Shown here: one piece after another, positions 28,444 to 38,800 of the stretch
Layout of the letters: each line of letters opens with the position of its first letter
Position numbering within the stretch: position 1 is the stretch's first letter
Assembly: GCF_012911975.1 (NCBI RefSeq)
Contig: NZ_SMDQ01000005.1
Location: forward strand, 1-64,000
DNA: 64,000 bases
Origin: Nodosilinea sp. P-1105
Lineage (GTDB): Bacteria; Cyanobacteriota; Cyanobacteriia; Phormidesmidales; Phormidesmidaceae
Direction: 5' to 3'
The notes under the pieces: generated by a model
Seen by the model: only the letters and a program-made list of their open reading frames with translations
Databases searched by the model: none
Told to the model about the DNA's origin: nothing
Made by a program: the position numbers and the translations under genes

Positions 28444-29203
28444 GCCAACCGCGATCGCTAAACCTACTCCCCCCAGCTTTAAGGGCATTGCCCTGTTTAC
28501 CCCTGGGGGTGACTGCGTTTACTGCATCGACCACCAAAAACGGACCCACTGGCACTTAGATCTATGTGCCACATTACAGCAGACATTGGAGCTGGCTGAG
28601 CCTCCCTATTTTCTGTTACCGGGCTTTACCGCCACCGTCGATCGGTGGGTTGATGAGCTGACCCAAAGCCCGGTCACCGTTGCCGAAGCCTATCCTCGGG
28701 CCTTACGGTTCCAGGCCCTGTTGAATCGACTGTTTGACTTAGACGACCTGCCCTGGCAGCCTAACTACACCTGTCGGGAAGAATGCTCCCCCCTATTGAT
28801 CGAATCTTATCGGGATCGGTTTCCCCAGCTCTGGCAATGCCATGACCTGGTGATTCAAGTCAATGCGGCCCTAGCCAATCCAGAACCAGAAGCGTCCCAG
28901 GCCTTTGATTGGCCCCCCCTAGTCGTCCCTACCCAACCCTACCGGTTCAAGCTGTTTGTCAGCAGTATCGATACCGTAGCCACCGAGAAAATGCTAAAGC
29001 TGCTGCACACCACCTTAGAATCAGCCCTGCCCAGCCCCTACACCCTGCAGGTGGTGGATGTGTTGCAGCATCCTGACCAGGCCGAAGCCGAACAAGTGTC
29101 GGCTACGCCTACCCTGATTCAGCTCTCCCCAGAACCGGTACGGCGAATTGTGGGCAGCTTGGTGCATCAGCAACAACTGGTGGCCCTGTTGGGGGGCGGC
29201 TAA
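28430..29203 (+). CDS. KaiB-like domain protein encoded behind pilT
   Basis: The C-terminal 80 residues match the thioredoxin-like KaiB family: YRFKLFVSSIDTVATEKMLK, LPSPYTLQVVDVLQHPDQAE and VSATPTLIQLSPEPVRRIVG. In the clock protein the equivalent fold switches to bind KaiC. The first 170 residues are a separate unknown domain with FKGIALFTPGGDCVYCIDHQ and an LPWQPNYTCREECSPLL segment. The start is uncertain: GTG at 28430 overlaps pilT by 14 bases and is preferred; an ATG at 28355 would add residues that merely mirror pilT coding. Coupled expression with pilT is likely; no kaiA, kaiB or kaiC is nearby. Confidence 0.8.
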   Translation: MDASKPTAIAKPTPPSFKGIALFTPGGDCVYCIDHQKRTHWHLDLCATLQQTLELAEPPYFLLPGFTATVDRWVDELTQSPVTVAEAYPRALRFQALLNRLFDLDDLPWQPNYTCREECSPLLIESYRDRFPQLWQCHDLVIQVNAALANPEPEASQAFDWPPLVVPTQPYRFKLFVSSIDTVATEKMLKLLHTTLESALPSPYTLQVVDVLQHPDQAEAEQVSATPTLIQLSPEPVRRIVGSLVHQQQLVALLGGG

Positions 29204-29205
29204 TC

Positions 29206-29640
29206 CTAACGTACCAGCAGAGCTACCCCAATCATCATCAACCCGAGTCCAATCAACTTAGATAGATCAAACGGACGGACCACCGCCCCCAACCAGCCAT
29301 AGTGATCAATCATCACCCCAGCAACAAATTGAGTGGCCACAATCACCGTAAAGCCGCCAGCGACCCCCAGGCGGGGCACCACATAGCCAATGGTGCCAAT
29401 AATAATCAAGCCCACTAATCCTGACCCCAGGGTATACCACGGGACTGTCGTGAATGCGCCCAGATTACCGCCTCGGGCTCCAGCCATCATCAGCCCGACA
29501 GCCATAGCCCCGCCCCAATAGGTGATAAAGACGCTTTCCAGAGGACCGAGGGCTTGGGTCATCACCCCCATCAACTGACCTTGCACCACGATCGCAATGC
29601 CACCAATAATCGCTAATCCTAATACGCCAATACTGCCCAT
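29206..29640 (-). CDS. YdcZ/DUF606-family membrane transporter, drug/metabolite superfamily
   Basis: The 144-residue protein has five predicted membrane helices and the layout of single-module DUF606 proteins (IGGIAIVVQGQLMG, LESVFITYWGGAMAVGLMM, PWYTLGSGLVGLIIIGTIG, GVAGGFTVIVATQFVAGVMIDH). Such half-size members of the DMT superfamily act as dimers; substrate unknown. It converges on the KaiB-like gene with two bases between the stops. Confidence 0.85.
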   Translation of the reverse strand: MGSIGVLGLAIIGGIAIVVQGQLMGVMTQALGPLESVFITYWGGAMAVGLMMAGARGGNLGAFTTVPWYTLGSGLVGLIIIGTIGYVVPRLGVAGGFTVIVATQFVAGVMIDHYGWLGAVVRPFDLSKLIGLGLMMIGVALLVR

Positions 29641-29750
29641 AGCTGGTCTCCCGATAATGGTTTGGGGCGATCGCCCAGCCGTTACCCTACCGCATCTGAA
29701 CCAAATCTAGACCAGCCTGCTATAGTCTGAATCATGTTAATGATGCTGCT

Positions 29751-31043
29751 ATGCCTACGACCTTAGCCCTACTGGCTCACCCGGCAGAGCAAGAAGCTCT
29801 GATTGCCTGGACCCGAGGTCATCAAACGACGCTGGCCGGGTTCACCCTGATCACCACTGAAGAGTTAGTGCCCTGGTTAGAAGCGGGCGACTTGTCCATT
29901 ACCGCTCTGGCACCTCTGGCCGATGGGGGAGACATTAGCCTAGCCGCCAAAGTCTTAGAGCAGGACGTGTCAGCGGTCATTTTCTTTGCGGATCCCTCCG
30001 TGGCTTTGGTGTCTACCCCTAGCCTGATCATGCTGCTCAGGGCTTGCCGCAAAAAAAATATTCCCCTCGGGATGAATGCGGCTACGGCTGACCTAGTGTT
30101 GCGGGGGTTAGCCCGCAGCCGAGTCGCCTATTTGATCTTCAACCCGGTGGCTGGACAAGGCAACCCCAACCAAGCCTTAGCCACGATCCGTTCGAAGCTA
30201 GAGCCCCAGATTTTAGTAAATGTAATTTTGACCCAACCGGATGTGAACCCGGTGGATCAAGCCAAAGAGGCGATCGCCGCCGTTAAATCTAGAGAAAATA
30301 ACGAGTTTGGGCCAGGGCTAATCATTGCCTCCGGGGGCGACGGTACCGTATCGGCGGTCGCCAGTGCCGTAATTAATACTGATATCCCCCTCGGGGTGAT
30401 TCCCCGAGGCACTGCCAATGCTTTTTCGGTGGCCCTAAATATTCCAACCGATATCCAAGGGGCCTGCGAGACCATTTTGGCCGGTCACACCCGCCTGGTG
30501 GACACGGCTCGCTGTAATGAAACGCCGATGATTTTGTTGGCAGGGCTAGGGTTTGAAGCCGGGATGGTCGATCGGGCCAGCCGCGAACTAAAAAATCGAT
30601 TAGGAACCCTGGCCTATGTGCTGGCTGGGGCTCAGCAGCTGGCTGACCAACAGGCATTTCAGGCAACCGTTGATATTGATGGTGAGGTCAGCGAATTACA
30701 GCCCGCCGCCATTACCATTGCCAATGTCGCTCCTCCTACGTCAGTGCTGGCCCAAGGATTTGGCGAGGTGATCCCCGACGACGGGCTGCTGGATGTCACC
30801 ATCGCCACCAGCCAAAACCGACTCCAAGGGATCAATGCTCTGGCCTCTTTGGTGGCTTCAGCGGTGGTCAAAGCCCCTACCCAGCGAGACGATCTACTCT
30901 GTCTGCGCGCCCGTCGCATTCATGTCACCACTGACCCTGCCCAGAAGCTGGTGATCGATGGGGAAGTGGTAGACGCCAACCCGATTGAGTTCGAGTGTTT
31001 ACCCCAAAGTTTGCGGGTGTATGCGCCAATAGTGGTGGAGTAG
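29751..31043 (+). CDS. methylglyoxal-synthase-like domain fused to YegS/BmrU lipid kinase
   Basis: The protein has 430 residues. Residues 1-125 resemble an MGS-like domain (TLALLAHPAEQEALIAWTRG, then AVIFFADPS and IPLGMNAATADLVL). Residues 127-430 are a diacylglycerol-kinase-type catalytic domain: AYLIFNPVAGQGNPNQALA, the nucleotide loop ASGGDGTVSAVA (GGDGT at 195-199), GVIPRGTANAF, and IPDDGLLDV, with FECLPQSLRVYAP at the end. The kinase half probably phosphorylates a membrane lipid. The MGS half may be regulatory rather than making methylglyoxal; this is inferred because only fragments of the active-site pattern are visible. Confidence 0.85.
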   Translation: MPTTLALLAHPAEQEALIAWTRGHQTTLAGFTLITTEELVPWLEAGDLSITALAPLADGGDISLAAKVLEQDVSAVIFFADPSVALVSTPSLIMLLRACRKKNIPLGMNAATADLVLRGLARSRVAYLIFNPVAGQGNPNQALATIRSKLEPQILVNVILTQPDVNPVDQAKEAIAAVKSRENNEFGPGLIIASGGDGTVSAVASAVINTDIPLGVIPRGTANAFSVALNIPTDIQGACETILAGHTRLVDTARCNETPMILLAGLGFEAGMVDRASRELKNRLGTLAYVLAGAQQLADQQAFQATVDIDGEVSELQPAAITIANVAPPTSVLAQGFGEVIPDDGLLDVTIATSQNRLQGINALASLVASAVVKAPTQRDDLLCLRARRIHVTTDPAQKLVIDGEVVDANPIEFECLPQSLRVYAPIVVE

Positions 31044-31140
31044 GGGGAGATGGGGAGTGGGGGAGTGGGGGAGATGGGGAGATGGGGAGATGGGGAAGGT
31101 GGGGGAGTTTTGGATTTTGGATTTTGGATTTTGAATTTTG
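31044..31140. repeat. G-rich GGGGAGAT tract followed by TTTTGGA tract
   Basis: Units GGGGAGT/GGGGAGAT run from 31045 to 31108, then GTTTTGGATTTTGGATTTTGG to about 31138. The same order (G-rich tract, TTTTGGA tract, GTAGGGTGCATT repeat) recurs at 63136-63274. Confidence 0.85.
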
Positions 31141-31173
31141 TAGGGCTTTGCCCTTCCCGAAGGGTATTGAAAT

Positions 31174-31247
31174 CGTAGGGTGCATTAGCAGTCGGGGTCT
31201 GGGCATTGGTGGTCAACCTGAGGCCGCAATGCACCGGTCGGGGAAGG
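31174..31247. repeat. 74-bp GTAGGGTGCATT dispersed repeat, copy 1
   Basis: It begins CGTAGGGTGCATTAGC and ends CCGCAATGCACCGGTCGGG. The arms GGTGCATT and AATGCACC can pair. About 90 percent identical to 63201-63274. A shorter relative (CCGCAATGCACC) lies near 48270, and an interrupted copy flanks the IS630 element. Confidence 0.85.
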
Positions 31248-31332
31248 AGGGCTGCCTTAGGGGCGGACCTGGGTGTCCGCCCTTAGGGGGAATGGGGAGA
31301 CAAGGAATTTTGGATTTTGGGTTGAAATCGTA

Positions 31333-32584
31333 GTGGTACGACACAGCTAAAGTGAGGCATTAGATTCGACTATGCCGCCGCCTCAAACACAGGGTAAAGA
31401 TGCTTCAATTTCACTCTGGCATCATCAGTGGTGAATTTCCAAATCACTTTGGCAGCACTTTGGTTGCGTTCTTGCTGCCAAGCTTTAAGTTCGCTCTTGA
31501 GTTCTTCTGGTGAGGCGATGCGACGGTCTAAGCACTGCCGCGACAACACACTCAGTTCAGTTTCAGCCACATTAAGCCAACTGCCGTTACGCGGGGTGTG
31601 GTAGAAGATCAATCGTTTAGCGAGGCGATGGGCTTCTTCTGCCGGAAACGCTTTGTAGAGCGAGGCAATATTGTGAGTATTGAGATTGTCTGAGAGCAGT
31701 TTGACGACGGGCGCATCCGGGTAATCGACATCAAGCAACTGTCGCACTTCTTCGGCCCAGTCAATGCTGGTGCGACTGTCTCGTTGGCTGACGCGCCGCC
31801 AACCGCGATTGGGGTCGAAAAACATGAATAGCGATTGCATCCCCTCGCGTTCGTAGTGATAGTCTTCCTTCTTGTCGTGCCCTGGTTCCATCTTTACGGG
31901 AGGATAAAGGTCAGACTGCAATTGGTAAGCCGCCTCGTCCATGCAAACCAACGGTGCATCAGCTGTGTGTTCGCTGCTGTAGAGGTCTAAAACCACTTCC
32001 ATCTGAGCCACAAAACGTGGCAAGTCCCGTTGTGGAATGCAAAAGCGTTCTACTTTCCAAGGACGTAGCTTGTTTTTTTAACGTCCGTCGTACCGTCTCT
32101 CGCGAAATCTGGAGCACAATCTTTCGGGCTTTCAACTGCTGGGTGAGCAGTTCGAGCGTCCAACGGGTGCGTCCCTCAGGTGCTTCAGAACAACACAAGG
32201 CAACGATTTGAGCCTCCAAATGCCCGTCTACCAACGGGGCAACAGGCGGCGTTGCCCGGACTTGTCGGTTGAGCGCGGGGTGTTCCCCTTGCCTTAAGAA
32301 GCGGTAGCGAATCCGTCCCACGCTATTGCGGTGCAAATTGAGTGCCGCTGCGATCTCCTCATCCGTCCAGTGTCTCGTCGCCCCTTCTCCCTCGTCTGCC
32401 ATCAGGAGAACTTGGGCGTGGAGTATTTTCTTTGCAGGCGCGTGACCATTGCGACTGATGTCTTCCAATCGCTGGCGTTGCTCAGCCGTTAAATAGATTT
32501 TGTTTTCATCTTTTTTCCCTCGTCCCATAGCAAAATCCCTGTATCGACACTTCTTATTGCACTATTTTAGCTGTGTCGCACCAG
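31333..32584 (-). mobile_element. IS630-family insertion sequence
   Basis: The 1252-bp element is bounded by 19-base imperfect inverted repeats: GTGGTACGACACAGCTAAA at the left and the complement of CTGGTGCGACACAGCTAAA at the right (two mismatches). TA flanks both ends (31331-31332 and 32585-32586), the hallmark of IS630/Tc1 target duplication. The transposase is in two frames on the minus strand. Joining the outer flanks gives AAATCG-TA-GGGTGGGTTAGGCGGTCGGG, so it inserted into a GTAGGGTG repeat copy. Confidence 0.9.
31370..32528 (-). CDS. IS630-family transposase in two overlapping frames
   Basis: The first frame (32528 to 31959) begins MGRGKKDENKIYLTAEQRQR and carries the helix-turn-helix domain (HWTDEEIAAALNLHRNSVGRIRYRFL). 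The second frame (to 31370) carries the DDE catalytic core: DEAAYQLQSDLY, LLSDNLNTHN, and NGSWLNVAETELS with the final Glu. The reading must move +1 at a run of seven A bases near 32075 (after RRTLKK) to join PWKVERFCIPQRDLPRFV. One A fewer would restore the frame. IS630 elements often use programmed or transcriptional slippage at such runs, so the element may be active; a simple inactivating frameshift is the alternative. Confidence 0.85.
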
Positions 32585-32770
32585 TAGGGTGGGTTAGGCG
32601 GTCGGGGGCAGGGCGATCGCAGGTCACCGAAATTACCGCCATACCCCACAGCGAGGCATGTCATCTCCCTGATTGGGAATGTTCAAGGTTTTGTGAGATA
32701 GGCATCCTGCCTGTCCCAGCTAGCAGGCGAGACGCCTGCCCGTTCTGCTGCGCACAGGCTACGCCCCACC

Positions 32771-32856
32771 CTCTTCCGTCTTCCCTCTTCCGTCTTCCCT
32801 CTTCCGTCTTCCCTCTTCCCTCTTCCCTCTTCCCTCTTCGTTCTTCGTTCTTCGTT
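32771..32856. repeat. CTCTTCC/GTCTTCC low-complexity tract
   Basis: Seven-base pyrimidine units CTCTTCC and GTCTTCC end in TTCGTTC triplication immediately before the hisD stop codon. A short open frame crosses this tract on the plus strand and is not a gene. Confidence 0.85.
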
Positions 32857-34173
32857 CTACCCCTGACCGTCGGGGTGCGGCGGTTGGATCCGCAGACTCA
32901 CCGAATCCCCATGGGACGGTAGCCCTTCGGTTTCGGTCAACGCGGCGATCGCGTCGGCCACTTGCCCCAATTCTTGAGGGGAGTATTGCAGCAAGCTAGA
33001 ATGCTTCATAAATGTTTCTGTGGCCAGGGGGGAGGCGTAGCGTGCGGCCCCAGAGGTGGGTAGCGTGTGGTTAGGCCCGGCCAGATAATCACCCACCGCC
33101 TCAGGGGTAGAATGCCCCAGGAAAATCGCCCCCGCATGGCGAATCTGCTCTAGCAGATCCCAGGGGTCACTCACTTCTAGCTGCAAGTGCTCGGGGGCAA
33201 ATCCATTCGATAACTCAGCAGCCGTAGCCAATGAATCCACCACCACAGCTAAGCCATAGTTGGCAATCGACTTTTCTGTCAAAGTCTGGCGGGGATGGGT
33301 GGCCAACTGCCGTTCCACATCAAGGGCGACCGCTTCAGCCAGAGAGTCACTGGTAGTAATTAAAATCGCCGCTGCCATGGGGTCATGCTCTGCCTGGGCC
33401 AGCAGATCCGCCGCCACATGCACCGGATTCGCGGTATGGTCAGCAATCACCAGCACCTCCGAAGGCCCCGCTAAAGAGTCAATACCGACGGCGCCAAACA
33501 CCAGCTTTTTAGCCAGGGTGACGTAAATGTTGCCTGGACCGGTAATCACATCGACGGCTGGAATAGTTTCGGTGCCATAGGCTAGGGCGGCGATCGCTTG
33601 AGCCCCCCCGACCCGATAGATTTCAGAGATTCCAGCCTCCTGGGCCGCTACCAGTACTGCTGGGTTCATGGCTGTGCCCCCTCCAGGAGGAGTCACCATC
33701 ACAATTTTACCCACCCCGGCCACCCGCGCCGGAATCGCATTCATCAGCACGGTGCTGGGATAGGCCGCTCGCCCCCCAGGCACATAAATTCCAGCCCGAT
33801 CGACTGGGGTATAGCGTTTCCCCAGTACAACCCCGTTATCTTCAAATGAGACCCAACTTTTGGGTACTCGCTTGCGATGAAACGCTTCAATGTTGGCACA
33901 GGCCAGACGAATGGCATCCAACAAACCCGTGCTCACCTGCTGGTAGGCCGCATCCAGCTCCGCTCCCGATATGCGTAAGTCACTGACGGTGAGGGTGACT
34001 TGGTCAAAATCGGCCGTGTACTGCAACAGCGCTTGATCCCTCTGTCGCCGAACAGCATGGATAATCTCCCTCACTGTGGCTTCCTTGTGAACCACCTGAT
34101 CATCGTGAATACGAGCACAGATGCGCTGCAACTCAGTTTTGGCTTCAGGTAGCTGATGGGTGATGCGCAGCAT
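32857..34173 (-). CDS. hisD: histidinol dehydrogenase
   Basis: The enzyme makes the last two oxidations from histidinol to histidine with NAD and zinc. It has 438 residues. Visible motifs: DRAGIYVPGGRAAYPSTVLMN, the GPGNIYVTLAKKLVFG NAD region, GPSEVLVIAD, the AQAEHDP zinc His, GFAPEHLQLEV with the catalytic Glu328-His329 pair, and GPNHTLPTSGAAR. Complete and normal in length. No other his gene is adjacent, as usual in cyanobacteria. The stop codon abuts a repeat tract. Confidence 0.97.
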   Translation of the reverse strand: MLRITHQLPEAKTELQRICARIHDDQVVHKEATVREIIHAVRRQRDQALLQYTADFDQVTLTVSDLRISGAELDAAYQQVSTGLLDAIRLACANIEAFHRKRVPKSWVSFEDNGVVLGKRYTPVDRAGIYVPGGRAAYPSTVLMNAIPARVAGVGKIVMVTPPGGGTAMNPAVLVAAQEAGISEIYRVGGAQAIAALAYGTETIPAVDVITGPGNIYVTLAKKLVFGAVGIDSLAGPSEVLVIADHTANPVHVAADLLAQAEHDPMAAAILITTSDSLAEAVALDVERQLATHPRQTLTEKSIANYGLAVVVDSLATAAELSNGFAPEHLQLEVSDPWDLLEQIRHAGAIFLGHSTPEAVGDYLAGPNHTLPTSGAARYASPLATETFMKHSSLLQYSPQELGQVADAIAALTETEGLPSHGDSVSLRIQPPHPDGQG

Positions 34174-34391
34174 TACGGTGGATTAATCCAGAGACGCCAG
34201 CGGTAAGGCAGTTAACAACTCGTAATCCCTCGGGGACTTTTTAACATCCTACCAAAACACTGAGTGCCAGTGTCCTAACATCCTAGTCGATCTCCACAGC
34301 AAATTGCTGGAAAAATAAATCCTTCATTTCAGCCATTAGGTGCTAACATGATTTATCCAGTCAATATCATCTTGTTAAGCTAGGGCGAATT

Positions 34392-34697
34392 GTGGCAAAC
34401 ATCAAGTCTGCACTAAAACGAATTGAAATTAACGAGCGCAATCGGCTGCGCAACCGGTCTTACAAGTCTGCGGTCAAGACCTTGACCAAGAGCTATTTGT
34501 TGGCGGTTGAGGCCCATGGCGCCAACCCCACTCCCGAAACCCAGCAGCAGGTAGATACTGCCATGGCAGCGGTTTACAGCAAGATCGACAAAGCTGTTAA
34601 GCGCGGTGTGCTGCATCCCAACACTGGGGCTCGCAAGAAGTCCCACATTGCTCGGGCTCTGAAGGCGCAGGAGGCTGAGGCTACGGCGGCATCTTAG
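34392..34697 (+). CDS. rpsT: 30S ribosomal protein S20
   Basis: The 101-residue basic helical protein binds 16S rRNA early in 30S assembly. Family marks are [30 protein letters not shown], and the C-terminal [19 protein letters not shown]. Translation starts on GTG, giving [10 protein letters not shown]. It heads the usual cyanobacterial cluster rpsT-tatD-rpoB-rpoC1-rpoC2. A GGGGCC/GGCCCC hairpin follows the stop at about 34705-34725. Confidence 0.97.
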   Translation: MANIKSALKRIEINERNRLRNRSYKSAVKTLTKSYLLAVEAHGANPTPETQQQVDTAMAAVYSKIDKAVKRGVLHPNTGARKKSHIARALKAQEAEATAAS

Positions 34698-34766
34698 GGC
34701 GGCGGGGCCGGTTTTGGTGGCCCCATAAGAATTAGCCTGTTTGCCGTTGCTTTTGTCACCCCTGCC

Positions 34767-35594
34767 ATGCCCCTGGTTGATACCCACGTACATCTTAATT
34801 TTGATGCGTTTGCTGGGGATCTCGATGATCTGGCCCAAGCCTGGAGAGAGGCAGGGGTGGTTGGTCTTGTGCATTCTTGCGTAGAGCCGGCGGAGTTCCC
34901 ACAGATGCAAGCGATCGCCGATCGCTTTCCAGAGCTGTACTTAGCTGTGGGCTTGCATCCCCTTGATATGGATAAGTGGTCAGCCACCACGGCTGACCAG
35001 ATTCGTCAGTCGGCCATGGCTGATCAACGGGTGGTGGCAATCGGGGAAACCGGCCTTGACTTCTTTAAGGCGGATGATGGCGATATTCAACGGCAGGCCT
35101 TTTGGTCGCAACTCACCATCGCCCACGAGTTGGGCTTACCTGTGATTGTCCACTGTCGTGATGCGGCCCAGGCTACAGCTGATCTGCTGCGGCAGTTTCA
35201 GCAGCAGGTGGGGGCGGTGCAGGGGGTGATGCATTGTTGGGCTGGTTCTCCAGAGGAAACCCAATGGTTTCTCGATTTGGGGTTTTACATCAGCTTCAGC
35301 GGCATTGTCACGTTCAAAAACGCTAAGACCATTAAGGCATCAGCCCAGATGGTACCCCTCGACCGCCTGCTGGTGGAAACTGATTGTCCATTTCTCTCCC
35401 CCGTACCAGTGCGCAAGCAACGCCGTAATCAGCCGGCTTTTGTTCGCCATGTGGCCACCCATGTGGCTGACCTGCGTCAAATCGAGTTTGAGGACCTAGC
35501 GGCTATGACGACTCAAAATGCTCGAGCATTGTTCAAATTGCCTGATGATTCGACCCATTTACCGTCGTCGCCAAGGTTAGTGACGACGGGCTAG
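34767..35594 (+). CDS. tatD: TatD-family metal-dependent hydrolase (DNase)
   Basis: The 275-residue TIM-barrel hydrolase has the TatD metal sites: [10 protein letters not shown] (His6/His8), [10 protein letters not shown] with the bridging Glu, [21 protein letters not shown], and [20 protein letters not shown] with the last Asp. Family members are 3' exonucleases on DNA linked to repair or quality control. Symbol by family. It lies 69 bases after rpsT and 286 bases before rpoB. Confidence 0.9.
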   Translation: MPLVDTHVHLNFDAFAGDLDDLAQAWREAGVVGLVHSCVEPAEFPQMQAIADRFPELYLAVGLHPLDMDKWSATTADQIRQSAMADQRVVAIGETGLDFFKADDGDIQRQAFWSQLTIAHELGLPVIVHCRDAAQATADLLRQFQQQVGAVQGVMHCWAGSPEETQWFLDLGFYISFSGIVTFKNAKTIKASAQMVPLDRLLVETDCPFLSPVPVRKQRRNQPAFVRHVATHVADLRQIEFEDLAAMTTQNARALFKLPDDSTHLPSSPRLVTTG

Positions 35595-35880
35595 CGGTTT
35601 TGTTTCATGGACATGGCTGTGTTGCCTGTATCAGGTGCGATCGCCATTGTCCCTTTTGGGCCTGGTCCCTTGGACTTGATGTATTAAAGCGAGGTTTCTG
35701 CCAGTCATGACGCTTTGTCCCACTCCTCGATATTGGTATTGGCTTAGTGCCCCTCACCCCAAAATAGATCCCGCCCCTTTTTATCTTGCTTAGCTTGACT
35801 AGGTGAATAGCCTCTTGGCTGATTTACCGCTGTTATATCCCGTCGCCGTTGGCTAGGGCCTGACTTGCTTTAGGAGACCC

Positions 35881-38800
35881 ATGACTGAACCCATCACCTA
35901 CACCACCCCCAACTTCGTTCTGCCTGATCTGGTTGAATTTCAGCGGTCTAGTTTTCGCTGGTTCTTAGAGGAAGGGCTAATCGAAGAGCTGGAAAGCTTT
36001 TCTCCCATCACTGACTACACCGGTAAGCTGGAACTGCACTTCCTAGGCAAGAACTACAAACTGAAACGACCCAAATACGACGTCGACGAAGCCAAGCGAC
36101 GGGATGCCACCTATGCGGTGCAGATGTATGTCCCCACTCGGCTAATCAACAAAGAAACCGGGGAAATTAAAGAGCAGGAAGTCTTTATTGGCGATCTGCC
36201 CCTGATGACCGATCGCGGTACCTTCATCATCAACGGGGCTGAGCGAGTGATCGTCAATCAAATTGTTCGTAGTCCTGGGGTCTATTACAAAGCCGAAACC
36301 GACAAAAACGGGCGACGTACCTACAACGCCAGTCTGATTCCTAACCGGGGGGCCTGGCTGAAGTTTGAGACGGATAAAAATGATCTGGTGTGGGTGCGGA
36401 TCGACAAAACCCGGAAGCTGTCGGCTCAGGTACTGCTGAAAGCCCTAGGCCTAAATGATAGTGAGATTTTTGATTCCCTGCGTCACCCCGACTACTTCCA
36501 AAAAACCATTGAAAAGGAAGGACAGTTCAGTGAAGAAGAGGCCTTGCTAGAGCTATACCGCAAGTTACGGCCTGGCGAACCTCCCACGGTATCTGGCGGT
36601 GAGCAACTGCTGTACTCCCGGTTTTCTGATCCCAAGCGCTATGACCTGGGTCGCGTGGGGCGCTATAAGCTAAACCGCAAGTTGCGGCTCAACATTCCCG
36701 ATGCCACCCGAGTGTTGACCCCCACCGACATTCTCACGGCCATCGACTACCTGATTAACCTAGAGTTTGACCTGGGCAGCATCGACGACATTGACCACCT
36801 GGGCAACCGTCGGGTACGTTCGGTGGGCGAGCTATTGCAAAACCAGGTGCGGGTTGGTCTTAACCGCCTAGAGCGGATCATTCGGGAGCGGATGACTGTG
36901 TCCGATGCCGACTCCCTCACCCCAGCCTCATTGGTTAACCCCAAGCCCCTGGTGGCGGCGATTAAAGAATTCTTTGGCTCTAGCCAACTGTCTCAGTTCA
37001 TGGATCAAACCAATCCCCTGGCTGAGTTGACCCACAAGCGCCGCATTAGCGCCCTAGGGCCTGGGGGGCTGACTCGGGAGCGGGCGGGCTTCGCGGTTCG
37101 AGACATTCACCCGTCTCACTATGGTCGCATTTGCCCGATTGAAACCCCAGAAGGTCCCAATGCCGGTCTGATTGGTTCTTTGGCTACCCACGCTCGGGTG
37201 AATGACTTTGGTTTCATTGAGACCCCCTTCTTTAGGGTCGATGACGGGCGGGTGTGCAAAGATGAGGCCCCCCTCTACATGACCGCCGACGAAGAGGATG
37301 ATCTGCGGGTTGCCCCAGGGGATGTGGCCACCGATGAAGCGGGCTACATTCTAGGAGACACCATTCCGGTGCGCTACCGCCAAGACTTTACGACCACCAC
37401 CCCCGATGAGGTGGACTACGTCGCGATATCGCCGGTACAGATTATTTCTGTGGCCACCTCCTTGATTCCCTTCCTAGAGCACGATGACGCCAACCGAGCC
37501 CTGATGGGATCTAACATGCAGCGGCAGGCGGTGCCTCTGCTGCAACCAGAGCGGCCCCTGGTGGGGACGGGGTTAGAAGCCCAGGCGGCCCGTGACTCAG
37601 GCATGGTAATTATTAGCCGCACCGACGGGAATGTGGTCTATCTCGATGCCGACTTGATCAAAGTACAGGATCCAGAAGGTAACGTTCATGAATACGAGCT
37701 GCAAAAGTACCAGCGCTCTAACCAAGACACCTGCCTGAATCAACGACCCATCGTCTTCCCCGGGGAACAGGTTCAGGCCGGTCAGGTGTTGGCAGATGGG
37801 TCAGCCACCGAAGGAGGGGAACTGGCCTTAGGACAAAATGTGCTGATTGCCTATATGCCCTGGGAGGGATACAACTACGAAGACGCCATTCTTCTGAGTG
37901 AGCGTTTGGTGTTTGATGATGTCTACACCTCCATCCACATTGAGAAATTTGAGATTGAGGCCCGGCAGACCAAGCTTGGGCCTGAGGAAATTACCCGAGA
38001 AATTCCCAATGTCGGGGAAGATGCTCTGCGTCAGTTAGATGAAACCGGCATTATCCGGATTGGGGCCTGGGTTGAGTCTGGGGATATTTTGGTGGGCAAA
38101 GTCACCCCCAAAGGAGAATCTGATCAACCCCCAGAAGAAAAGCTACTCCGGGCGATTTTCGGGGAAAAAGCTCGGGATGTGCGAGACAACTCCCTGCGGG
38201 TACCTAACGGCGAAAAAGGTCGCGTGGTAGATGTGCGGGTGTTTACCCGGGAACAAGGGGATGAACTTCCCCCGGGGGCCAATATGGTGGTGCGGGTCTA
38301 TGTGGCCCAGAAGCGCAAGATTCAAGTGGGGGACAAAATGGCGGGCCGCCACGGCAATAAGGGGATCATTTCCCGCATTTTGCCGGTGGAAGACATGCCC
38401 TATCTACCGGATGGTACCCCCATTGACATTGCCCTCAACCCCCTAGGGGTGCCTTCCCGGATGAACGTAGGGCAGGTGTTTGAGTGCATGTTGGGCTGGG
38501 CCGCTGATAACTTAAATGCCCGCTTTAAGGTGATTCCCTTCGACGAGATGTATGGGGAAGAGTCTTCCCGCAACTCTACCCACGGTAAGTTGGCGGAAGC
38601 CCGGGAATACACTGGCAATGACTGGGTGTTTAACCCTGAGGATCCGGGCAAAATTCAGCTGCGGGATGGCCGCACGGGCGAGGCGTTTGACAAGGCGATT
38701 ACCGTGGGTCGGGCCTACATGCTGAAGTTAGTGCACCTGGTGGATGACAAGATCCATGCTCGTTCCACTGGCCCCTACTCGTTGGTCACCCAGCAGCCCC

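Noticed and set aside
31044-31340. Short regularly repeated G-rich units considered as a CRISPR-like array
   Set aside because: Units are 7-8 bases without unique spacers; no cas gene in the window.
32500-32922. 140-codon open frame on the plus strand before hisD
   Set aside because: It runs through a CTCTTCC repeat tract, starts inside the IS630 element and overlaps the hisD end; composition is not protein-like.
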